In this document: positions 11,070-22,200 of the stretch, in pieces
Position numbering within the stretch: position 1 is the first letter of the stretch
Layout of the letters: each line of letters opens with the position of its first letter
From: Rugalucina vietnamica
Taxonomy: Eukaryota > Mollusca > Bivalvia > Lucinida > Lucinidae
Direction of reading: 5' to 3'
Assembly (NCBI GenBank): GCA_964017185.1
Contig: OZ024870.1
Span: forward strand, 64,272,812-64,336,811
Length of the DNA: 64,000 bases
The notes under the pieces: model-generated
Databases searched by the model: none
What the model was told of the DNA's origin: nothing
Seen by the model: only the letters and a program-made list of their open reading frames with translations
Translations under genes and position numbers: made by a program

Positions 11070-12130
11070 CAGTCAAACCTCTATAAGAGCGCCACCTTTG
11101 GGAGTAAGCTAAACTGGCTGTTATACACAGGTGGCTGTCTTATCAAGGGTCAGTCAGAAAGGCCAGCATGGCAAAATAATATCACCATTTTCCAATATCT
11201 GAATGCATATTTTAACAATGGTATTTAAAACATCAAATAGTGACAACAAAATGATTTTAATCTAGTTTCTAAAACAAATTGGCACAATATGAGTACAGAG
11301 TTAAATATGTTTTAACATTTTTTTTTTTTTTGCAACGCCTTCATATTGGATGCTTTTTGCAGCAATTTTGTACTTGTGCAGTTTTTAATGACAGAATTTA
11401 ACAAGGCCGAAACACTCCATATTTCACGCTCCGATCGCGTAAAAAATGGGAAAAGGTTCATATACAAGCATATTTCGCAGCGCAAAACTCACAAATCATA
11501 TCAAAACCCCTTAATGTTCCATACGATCGCCACAAATCACTGATCAATTGTTTTTTCTCAGACAAAAAAGACGAAACTCCGACGCGATTTTCGCATCGCA
11601 GGGAGTTCGGCCCAGGATTCCGCATTCGGATGAAAAGTTGGAATTACATATTTTGGAATCGATTGATAATCAGAGATCGCAAAATTACTTACCGATTTGA
11701 TTTTTGGCCCAAAAACATGATATGTGTCTTCAATGAATGAAACCAAAATAAAACAACTACACACGAGATTATGCGAGACTTCGCGTGAGTGTGTAGCCAA
11801 GGACAGCAGGTTTTTCCCCCAAGGTATTTTAGACACAATAACAATTTCACGCGTTTACGCACACGTGATTGGATTATTTTGTAAACTTTGTGTGTTGATC
11901 AACGATTATGGATCATTATTGATAATTGGAGATTTGCTCAGGTAATAATGCGGCCGTCTTATGAATAAAATTGCCGTTTTGGGAATGTAAAAACTGGCCG
12001 ATGGCGATTATACCGAGGTGGCGCTCTTATAAAGAGACATTTTATAGGGAAAGCAGTCGGGAATGTTTGAACTGGCGCTCTTACGAAGGTGGAGCTCTTA
12101 TAAAGGTGGCCGATTCGGCGATTTCTACTG
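11070..12130 (+). mobile_element. pogo/Tc1-like non-autonomous element
   Basis: Begins CAGTCAAACCTCTATAAGAG and ends with an inverted, imperfect version (CTCTTATAAAGG ... ATTTCTACTG). It is preceded by TA at 11068-11069 and followed by TA at 12131-12132, the TA duplication of Tc1/mariner/pogo elements. CAGT termini with 'ACCTCTAT' are typical of pogo-type TIRs (family knowledge). GGCGCTCTTA and GTGGAGCTCTTATAAAGGTG subterminal copies occur near the right end. The interior holds no recognisable transposase, so it is a deletion or MITE-like derivative. Confidence 0.7.
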
Positions 12131-12419
12131 TAGTTGACCAATTGAATATGAAACTTAATAATCAGTTAGGGATAAATACATGTCAGTATTTGTTTTTCTT
12201 TTAAGACAAGACTTAAATTGGCATTGCAGGGTCTACAGACTCTGCAACTGCCAAAGGCTATTGAGAACTTGTCAACAAATGCCGATACTATGCAGTCATC
12301 CAAATGACAATGTGGTTACCAATTTTTGATGCCTTTATCATGTGAATATATGCAGTTTCTCACAGTGTTAATTGTACCATAATTAACATGACCTTGTAAA
12401 CCAGAAATGATTGTGTACA

Positions 12420-12521
12420 GGCTTTCTTTTCTGGTTTATCTAATTTTTGTTCTTTTCAGCCATCAACAATGGCTTTCTTTTCTGGTTTATCTAATTTTTG
12501 TTCTTTTCAGCCATCAACAAT
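12420..12521 (+). repeat. tandem duplication, 2 x 51 bp
   Basis: Two essentially identical 51-bp units (12420-12470 and 12471-12521). Each contains a pyrimidine tract ending TTCTTTTCAG and is followed by CCATCAACAATG, so each looks like a splice acceptor just before an ATG. No open frame of note follows. Confidence 0.85.
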
Positions 12522-12524
12522 GGA

Positions 12525-14178
12525 AGTTGCTTGTATTGCTATATATTGTCAATGATTGAAATCAATAATCAATTGATTTGTCTTTGCAATTTACAGAGAT
12601 AGCAGCTGTAAAAATAACTGTTTTTCTCTGTATTGTACTGCACAAGCAAGTTCATGTTCATCATAATATCACATTTAAATAGTAATGATGTGATGAAAAT
12701 GTAAACTTGTGTGTTTGAATGCAAACTTTGATTGTTACATTGATAAACATGTTTATTTTGTACATGTTACTTTTAGTTGTTAACAAGGCTTGAAAACCTC
12801 AGTATTTATTAAAATCTATAAACTGTATAAACATGATAAAGCTAAACCAATTCTGGGTAAATTTGAAACATTCTCATTTGCCCAGAATTTTGTATAAAGA
12901 CTAGTAAAGTACATGCCTTTGATTCTTTTGTGCAATTAGAATGCAAGACATGTTCATGAATCAGGACTTTTCAAGCCTTGCTAGCTCACACAAGGGGTCA
13001 CAGCAAATATGCACATTGACCTTTATCAACATGTGCTATATAGTGCCCAATGATCAAGGTCTTAATTGTTACATGTTTTTACATTTGCTTAACTGTGTAA
13101 CATAAAAATCGTAAACTTTTCTTTTGTAAGCTATTCATTGGCTTTGTAGATTAGAAAAAGGGTGGGTGTTTGATGAATAGTAACATTGCTTTAAATTCTA
13201 CTGTTTCACATTGACTGAATTACAATCTAATACCCATCTATGCCTGGTCTACTGTGATTTCTTGGTGCGCATATTCTCTTCAAATACTTTGTTAGTCTGT
13301 GAAAAGAATGTGCACTAAGTATTAAGTAAGTAAGTACCAAAATATTCCTTGGCAGTTCAAAATACATGTATGATGTAAATGAACATATCCAGGGCATATT
13401 TTGAATACCATTAAGGCATTAACCAAGTTCGGTATGACCTCAGTTATATTAACTGGGCCATAAACCTATAGGAAAAACATGCAAATATTTGCTGTGACTA
13501 GATTGTAATGATGGTTATGTACATGGAAAGCAAATCATGATTAATTTGATCTTCATGTCATATCAAGAGAAAGGATGGTCAGAGATGGAAACCACATTAC
13601 AAGGTAATTTTTCTATTTACGAGAAAATATCCATCTTTGCAAGTCATAGACACTAACTTCTCTTTAATCCATTAGCATGTAAGGGACACAGTGGAGTCAG
13701 AGTATCTTTCACTTGCAAAAATGGAAGAGACATGAAAGTCTGATCTTCCTTTGGTGGCTGGTGCCAAAAGACAGGTCAACTTTAATGGCATTTGTGGAAC
13801 AGTACATGCGTGGAGCTTATCTATAATTTGCTTCTTTACTGTTCCACGAAGCCTGTAAGTAACCACATCAGTCATTATTGAGACAGGTGTATGTATCAGT
13901 TCTGATGTTAGCATCCCGTCTCGTATGGATCCACTTAAAATCAGAGCAGCAGTACCAGCAGTCTCACTGAATTGGAGGTCACTGGAGCTGCTGCATTTGC
14001 GACTTGGAACATAATGTACAATCAAAAAAGGTAAGAAATAGGCATTTGCCTATTTAAAATGAAGACATTTGCCTATTTAAAAACGGGGACCTTTGTCTGC
14101 TAGGAACAAAAAAACAACAATATAGCTTGGATTTTAGTTTGCAATACCCCTACAGTAGAATAGATGAAGAAAGGATTT
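12525..14178. other. no gene recognised
   Basis: A/T-rich sequence upstream of the NKRF-like gene. A 117-residue minus-strand open frame at 13672-14025 lacks recognisable motifs (see rejected list). No promoter could be assigned with confidence. Confidence 0.4.
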
Positions 14179-14412
14179 GAGCCACCTCATGGAAAAACCA
14201 ACAATCTGCATAGGCGAAAACAAAGACGCAGATCAGCTTCGTGGTAAACGCGAAGCTGATCAGCGCCTTTTTTTTCGCGACTCGGATAGTACAATTCCTC
14301 TTCTACTTAAATCCAAAATTTGAAGCTTCTAGCTCTTTTCTGTGCTTGTACAGGCCGGTTTGTGTTGGACCTGTTCGGAGACCACATTGTTGGTTTTCCC
14401 ACGAGGCGGCTC
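14179..14412 (+). mobile_element. M1 MITE, complete copy
   Basis: Same ends and internal palindrome as the reference M1 copy, flanked by ATTT on both sides. The left terminus has GAGCCACCTC instead of GAGCCGCCTC. Confidence 0.85.
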
Positions 14413-14811
14413 ATTTGGCATTGATTATTGGCCAATATTCAGCCTTCTCCATAAAACCATTAATTGTGGGTATCCATAACAATCATCTCACTAGAAAAGC
14501 TGGTGAGATGATTAGAAAGAAACAACAGCTAATGGTTTTATGGTCGGAGAAAAATGATAAAATTTTCCTTACAATTACCACGAAACCCTCTCATTATCTG
14601 TTCTCCTGGATGTAAAATATGGCATCACAAAAAAAAGAAACATTTGTCAATAAATGCCTAATTATTGACAAATGAACTTTTCAAAGGTTTAGGGCCATCT
14701 AGGGCAATAATTCCTTAAGATCATCAAAGGGAAATTCTTAAGATTATTCATAGGGGAAACTTTAAGGTCTTTAAGAAGTAGTGGTAGTAACTCTAATGTT
14801 TTTGATCAGCC

Positions 14812-14886
14812 AGGGGCAGTAAGCAGGACAGGACTTTCAACCATGAGAGGCAGAGTGACAATGCGAGACACCATGCTGATTACCAG
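14812..14886 (+). other. possible 5' noncoding exon of the NKRF-like gene
   Basis: GATCAG followed by CCAGGGGCAG could be an acceptor, and ACCAG|GTTAGT at 14886 is a fair donor. The first coding exon has an acceptor at 15490, ahead of its ATG, so an upstream exon must exist. This is one candidate; the frame that would join to the ATG contains a stop, so it would be untranslated. Inference only. Confidence 0.2.
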
Positions 14887-15120
14887 GTTAGTGAAAAATC
14901 AAGAATACTGTTAAAGATTTCCTGCTGTTAACACTGTAAATCAAGCTTTTCAGTGAATTTTTCTAAGATGGGAATGGCATAGAAACCGCTGGGTTTGCAC
15001 TGTTTGCCCCAACATGCATGAATAAAAATAATACAATAAGGCGCTTTGCAGTGATTTTTTTTTTTGTATACAGTAGCTTTGTACAAGTATGTATGAATTC
15101 TTGTCTGAAATTTTATTTCA

Positions 15121-15230
15121 TCCCAGCAGGCACATGACGTCAAAATGACGTCAGATCGACGTCAATGCGACCACATGACGTCGCATCAACGTTGATATGA
15201 CGTCATTTTGACGTCATGTGCCCGCTGGGA
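15121..15230. mobile_element. M4 short palindromic element with TGACGTCA sites
   Basis: About 110 bp with long inverted ends TCCCAGCAGGCACATGACGT / ACGTCATGTGCCCGCTGGGA. Four exact TGACGTCA octamers and two one-base variants lie inside. TGACGTCA is the CREB/ATF consensus (established knowledge). It lies about 290 bp upstream of the first coding ATG of the NKRF-like gene. Whether it acts as an enhancer is unknown; the structure is that of a small foldback MITE. Confidence 0.8.
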
Positions 15231-15516
15231 TAGATTTGTCTTTGATTATCTTTCTGGTATTTTGCAGGTCAAGTTCAAGTGAAAGTTATGTTGTCATCTT
15301 TTTTTCAGTATTGAATTTAACTGATTTGAATTTACATGTACTTATCAAAAAAGAAAAGGAAAACAGAAAGTCTTTGCAGCCAGTTTACCATTGTTGAAAA
15401 AAAATGGTAATTTGGACAATAAGAAAGATGGTGATTGCTAAAATTATTAAAAACATGAAAGTAAAACATTTGTTTTGTCTCTTTACTCAGAAAATCAAGA
15501 AAGACCCTGCAACAAG

Positions 15517-16252
15517 ATGAGTTGGGGAATGTCTTACGACTATGGCACAGCTCCGCCTGGAGATGATGACTACACTGGAGGATACGGGGGAGGAGGTTTT
15601 GGGTTGGGCAAAAGGTCACATTCTCCAGATAGTGGTCTAGGGTTTAAGAAAGCTAAAGGATTTGGTCCAGGGGGCCCAACCTCCTGGGATGATATTGGGG
15701 GTAACGGGTATTCCGATTTTGAGATGGGTCCAACATCCTGGGATCAGTTGAAGGAAGATTTTTCGGGGCCGACTTCGTGGGATCAGATTTCTTCAGAGCC
15801 GAAACCTGCCAGAGGGCGGGGTGACAGAGGGGCAAGGAGGCCTGGTGGGGGTAGAGGGGCAGGTGGTCTACGAGGGGCAGGAGGTAGAGGGGCAGGGGGT
15901 AAGGGAGGGAATTCTGGGGGTGCAAAGCCTGGGGGCAGTGGCTTTGGTTTCCACTCAGGTAGTAACCCCTTTGGGGAGACATCGGGTGGTGGTAACTTTG
16001 GACAAGGTTTAGGTGGTGGGGGTCAGAGGAGAGGTGGTGCTCCACGGGGCGGTGGCCAGGCGCGTGGTCGAGGTGGTGCTGCAGCTGGAAGGGGTGGGCA
16101 ACAGTTTGGTGGCCAGAGTAGAGGGGGTGGTGGAGGGGGTAGGGGTGGTGGGTTTGGAGCCCAGGCAAGGGGTGGGGGTGGTAGGGGTGCAGGGGGAGGA
16201 GGGGCTGGAGGAAGAGGTGGACAGAGAGGAGGTGGAGGATTCCAACAGAGAG
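15517..16252 (+). CDS. NKRF-like exon 1: GPTSWD and RGG-rich N-terminus
   Basis: ATG at 15517 (AACAAGATGAGT) follows an acceptor at 15490 (CTTTACTCAG), so the 5' UTR is itself spliced. Encodes 245 residues plus one base (phase 1; donor AGAG|GTACAA). Residues 32-47 (GKRSHSPDSGLGFKKAK) look like a bipartite nuclear signal. GPTSWD occurs at 53-58, 71-76 and 84-89, each followed by D/Q-I/L. From about 99 to 245 the sequence is almost entirely Gly/Arg with RGG/GRG boxes, typical of RNA-binding, phase-separating and arginine-methylated regions. The G-rich coding strand opens long frames on the other strands; those are shadows. Confidence 0.85.
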
Positions 16253-19200
16253 GTACAAATTATTGTTTAGCCTTAGTTTATGTATAGTTTAAAACAAAAC
16301 AAGTACTTTTTCTATCAAATGTAACCTTAAATTGGTTCAGGTTTCAATATACAGATATTGAAAGCTCTAAAATGAGATGTGTATATGTGAGGCTTTGTTA
16401 GTACCAACTCGCTGAGTCGGTTTTAACAATAATCCGCAATCTATGTTTTGGAGCAACTTTCCATTTGCTGAGTACTGTCTAAGTTCCCAGGAATCAGTGG
16501 CCAGTTCGGACACAAGTGAAAAATTGTTCTGGGTTTGATCACCACTAATACATGAGTGTGTCCTTGAGCAAGACACGCTTATCTCCTCATAGTACTGTTA
16601 AATACCTAGGAAAAGGTGGCTTTGTTCAATCATGACTGAAATATTGTTGACTGGGATGATTATCCCTTGACACAAGCAAACAAAATAACATTCTTGAAAT
16701 GCAAGCTACATTTATTTATAAGTTGGTTAATATTTTTTTTTCTAGGCCGTGGAGGTCGTGGTGGAAGCATAGGAATTTATGGTAATCCAAATCTTCCCCT
16801 TGTTGATAAGGTGAGCTTTATATAGATGGACCTGAATAAATAGGTTGGCAGACACAGGAGACCCGGCCTAGGCGGGCTGGATTTAATTTATTAGCCTAGT
16901 AAAACCAATAATCTGCATATGCGAAAACAAAGGCGCAGATCAGCTTTGCAGTAACTGCGAAGCTGATCAGCGCCTTTGTTTTCGCTACACGGATAGTACA
17001 ATTCCTCTACTTTCTAAATCCAAAATTTCCAGTCTTTAGCATTCTTCTGTGCTTGTTCAGCCCGGTTTGTGTCAGACCTGTTTGAAAACCACATTGTTGG
17101 TTTTCCCATGAGGCGGCTCATTTATTAGCCTAATAAAACCAGCCTGCTTAGGATCTACTCACTCTGTCTGCCTACCTGTTTGCAATGTTGTAAGAATTCC
17201 TGCTCACAATAGTATGTCATTATGAGCCCTCAGCCATTTAGGCTCTCAAAGTATTTTCAATAGGCCATTATTCTGAGGTGATTGTGACCATGAGAATTAA
17301 ATAGGCTGCTTGTGCCTCCAGGCAAAGCTGATGATTGACTTATTGACTAACTGATTACTGCTTAATTGCTTATGTCTGAGCCTGCTCAGGAAAAGCGGTT
17401 AAGTCAAACCACACGTACATATAGACCTTAATTGTTTACTTGGTTGGTTATATTCGTAAAAACATTCCACATGTCATTGCATTCCATGGCGTATAGAAGT
17501 CCCATAAGATGGTGACAACATCCAGACATGAGCATAGCTGTTAATGGGATGTAAGGCGACAACTCAAGTTGTATTGTTGAACTGCAATTAAGGTTTTTAT
17601 TATGTAAACATTTGGTCATGAGAATATTTGTGAGGCAATTCATCCTCTTCTGTTGTTTAATTCATCCTCTTCTGTTGTTTCTAAAAGAACATTTGTTTTA
17701 AATGGTTAAAATTAGAAAATGTGCACTAAGTATTATATATGAACTGGACTCTGGCTTGTCCAGAATTAATTTTGACATGCAAACTGACATCCAACATGAA
17801 CTGAACTGTTGATTGTTGACAAAGCTTTGAATCAAACAAATAATAAACTGTCCCAAATAGTACTGCATGACCTTAGCTGTTGATCATCTACAGATGATAT
17901 GAGCTGTGTCATGAGAAAACCAAATTTTTGCCTATGCGAAAACAAAGGGGCAGATCAGCTGTGCAGTAACTGCACAGATCAGCTGTGCAGTAACTGCACA
18001 GATCAGCTGTGCAGTAACTGCACAGCTGATCAGCGCCTTCGTTTTCTCTACACAGATAGTACAATTCCTCTTTTTCCTAAATTTGAAATTTCAAGCATTT
18101 AGCCATCTTCTGTAGCTGCACGGACCGGTTTGTGTCAGACCATGTTGGAAACCCCGAAGTCTGTTTTTCTCACGTCACAGCTCATATAGAAAGTCTATAC
18201 AGCAAGAGGTATGGTTCTTTAGTTGATTTGGGGTTAGCATCCCACTAGCAGCTAAGGTCATATGGGGACTGCCCCTTGGTTTATAGTCTCATCCGATTGA
18301 ACTTGCGACCCCTGGTTTACGAGGCGAATGACATAACCAGTGTGCCACGGAGGCTTCTGTGTGTTTAATGGGCGCAAAGTTAGTCTTGTAGCACTAAATC
18401 ACATGCTGTTTGGTATTTTACAGTTCATTAAGTTTGCTGAATACCTTCGTAAGGAGAGTAGTATTCGTGTGAACGCTATCCAGTCCATTGAGAATGGCTG
18501 TAATGCAACAGGGATGGGTTTAAAACCTGTTTATGAAGAGGAGGCCTTGCCAAAGGTCTATAACAGGTATTGCTTCAAAATATTTTTCTTTAACACTTTT
18601 ATTGCCACCGATGACTGTTGTCGTGTTTAACTCATTTAAGCCTGGCGTCCCTTTTGTGGGACATAGGCAAACAGAATAGCCCCAGATGTGACGCCGCAGA
18701 ACGCGGCGTCACATCTGGGGCTATTCTGTTTGCTTACAGGAATTGTATCGAAAAATGAAATAAAATTTAAAAATCCTTCCTGAAGCCCCTAAAAACGAAA
18801 GTGGACCTACCCAATTGATAATGATGGGAGAATCCATTCGTCAAATATGGGTTAAAGAGCTATTGCACTCACATTGGTGTCAGTGTCGGCATCTCATTAC
18901 GAAAACTTGCCCATGCAATAAACAGAGAATTTTCGAGCTTTAAAAGTTGAAAATTTTCAACAGAAAAAGTTTTATATTTTTCTTATTTTTGCTCAAAACA
19001 TAGATTGTGGGTACACGTTAGAACCGCCCCTTCGAGGCGGTTCTAAAGGGTACCCACAATCTATGTTTTGGAGCAAAAATAAGAAAAATAGGTTTACCCC
19101 TGCATACCCCAGTTTTGCTATATGAGAGTGGGGTTCAAGGGGGTATACATGTCACGGACATGTTTTCGTGATCTGCAAGATTTGTAAGTCTATATCTCCT

Positions 19201-22200
19201 TTATTAACCCAAACTGGTTTATATTGTTAACATCCATTTTGCTTCAGTATATCGGTATATAACACAAACTTGCGTCAAATACATAGGAAACTATCTTTTT
19301 GCTCCATGAACATAAGCTGTATAAAAATTGTAAATACTATTTGCGTAGAAACAAAAATCAAGAAATCTCTACCTGTTGGCATTTGGGAATCTACCAAATC
19401 AATTTGTAAAACAGTTTTCATATATACCTAGACTAGCCACTAGTCTCCATATCATTATTTTTTTAATCATTTTAATGCAATTTTGAAATTCAGTGAAATC
19501 CATTATTTGCCTTGCCTCTAAGATAGAAATATTTCTGACTGGCTGAAGATATGGACAAGACAATGGATAGCACTAGCAGAATGGTATCAAAATAAAGAAA
19601 CCAATATATGATGCAAGGATTTACAAATACATATATATTGTCCATATATCAAGGTCTAGGAGGCTAGGAGCTAGACTAATATATACCCAATAATACAGTT
19701 TATAATTTTGCTTAAATTACATAACGCTTGATTTTAGGCTTTAAGGGACTTTTCACATCTTGTTAGTAGAGATCCTTTGTCGCCTATGGACACTGTAAAT
19801 ATATGAGCCACAACGCTAGAAAACCGGTCTTCGGGGTTACCTACCATGTGCGACACAAATCGAGCTGTACAGTCAAAGAAGCAGGCTAGAGGCTTAAGAT
19901 TTTGGCTATAAGTAGAAGAGGAATTATACTATCTGTGTAGTGAAAACACAGGCACTGATCAGCTATGCAGTATACTGCACACCTGATCTGCGCCTTTGTT
20001 TTCCCATATGCAAAAATCAGGTTTTCTCATGGTGCGGCTCATATTTTTTTCAGGTTGATAAATAATGTCTTTCTCATTGAATTCAATAATTTATGCATAT
20101 TATTTCAGGTCAATTTTCACTGGGAAGTTGTCAATCAGTGGAATATTCCTAGCTCGTTCCCTGGGCTCTAATAAGAAACAGATGAAACATGAAGTCTATG
20201 ATCAGGCCCTCAAAATACTCACAGAGAAAACTATCGAAGAAATCAATGAGCTTAAGGACCCAGGCGTGGAAAGTATCAAGTATGTGTCAGGGTCCAGAGG
20301 TTCAAAAACTTTTTTCATGCTCAACTCAGCTGAGACTAAAATTTATCCTGCTCATAAATGTTAAAATGCCAACAATTGTTGGCATTGTAACATTTATGAG
20401 CAGGATAAATTACTAGTTTTTGAGTTTTGAACCTGAATTTTCCACAATTTTTGACTAGTTCAACATTTATGAGCAGTTGGAATTTTTTGCTCAGCTGAGC
20501 TGAGCTTGAAAAAAGTTTTATAACCTCGGGGCCAGGTCCAGAGGCTCAAAAACTTTTTTTCAAGCTCAGCTCAACTGAGCATGAAATTTTAACTACTCAT
20601 AAATGTTGAAATTAATGGAAAATTCAGGTTCTGTATTCAACAACTGGTAATTTATCCTGCTTGTAAATGTTAAAATGCCAACAATGCACACTGTTTTAGG
20701 TCCGTCACAGTGTGAATGATTCTTTATGATATCAGCTACTGATTCTTGATGATATCAGGTAACGGATTCTTGACAAATGCTACGGATTCTTGACAAGGAT
20801 TGATACTCCCAATTGCAAACAGCAAAAAATGGTTATTTTAGATAGTTGTAGATCTAAATTTTGTCAGGAGACATATTAGAAGCATGGTTCATGATAATCT
20901 ATTTATATATTCTACATGTTAGGGTTTCAAAATAAAACAAATTAGATAAATTGAGCAAATATGAAAAACATGGCAATTCGGTATAATTGTGTGAATTCCT
21001 AAGCAAACATGTTTGGAAACATTGAAACAGTTAATAAAAGTGATATGTGGACCTTCAAATTCTACATTACCCTGCGTAATAACCCTTTTTCATTTTTTTG
21101 CATGCTACGGATTCTTGATGATACGTTACAGATTCTTTATGATAACAAAATGTGGGTAACGGATTCTTTATGATATATGCTACTGATTCTTTATGATAAA
21201 TGTTACAGATTCTTTATGATTTAAAGCAAGTTTATGATGTTCTACAACTTGAAATGCAGATTTGGACCCATGGTCCACCAATGAACTGTATTTTTATCAA
21301 CTCCACACTGCAAGAAAAATGATGTGCAGTGTAAAATTCGATCAGATTTATCACAAACCAATTAATAATTGTGATTAATGTAGAATCTTGTTGTATATTT
21401 GTGTATATCACAAAACACTATTATTTATTTATTAACTTTTTGTTAAAATCAATTCATTTTTTTCAATCAGTGAGACCGACAATCTTGTAAGTACATGTAG
21501 TATTCATGTGTGTACAATTTTACATTTTTTTTCTGTTTTGGGTCTCACAAGGATGGGCATTGATCCCATTTCTTACCACCTTACCGCTTCGCTACGTCAC
21601 CTTATGTATGTTTTTATGTTTGGGTAACTGAGTGACTGCCTAGTGGGAAAAAGCTACTCACGCAGATTACAAAATGTTCCCTAAGTATACCAAGTATAGT
21701 TGTTTAGCTCACCTGAGCCGAAGGCTCAAAGGGGAGCTTATAGGATAGGTAGGCACCCGGCGTCCGTCCGTCGTCGTCGGCGTCGTCCACCATTTTCAAA
21801 GATATTCTCCTCTGAAATCGCTTGACCAATCAAATCCAAATTTTATGTGAAGCATCTATAGGAAGGGGGAACCAATGTATATATAAATAATCCAGGTCAC
21901 ATGACCAAGATGGCTGCCATGCCCATATATGATAAAAACCTTTAAAAATCTTTTTCTCCAGAACCCAAAGGCCTAGGATCTTGAAACTTGGCATGTAGCA
22001 TAAGGGACTCAAGGTCCACAATGTATATATAAATCATGACCCTGTGATGACCTTGACCTATTTTACGGCAAGGTCAACATAGGTCGCCAATGCATTTGAA
22101 TGGGGAAAACTTTTAAAATGTCATTTAAAGTGAAAGTCTTGCAGGAAATGGGCAGTAGGACTGAATATTAATGATTCTGAAAAGAATGGACCCCAGGGGC

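Noticed and set aside
13672..14025. 117-residue minus-strand open frame
   Set aside because: No domain motif, no clear splice sites, and low-complexity Ser/Thr stretches; its length is not unusual for 64 kb of non-coding DNA.
15653..16258. long antisense and shifted frames over the RGG exon (201, 85 and 78 residues)
   Set aside because: They arise from the G/C-rich repetitive codons of exon 1 on the sense strand and are shadows.
17899..18102. Cys-rich frame with repeated DQLCSNCT
   Set aside because: It is the translated, triplicated hairpin of an M1 MITE, not a metal-binding peptide.
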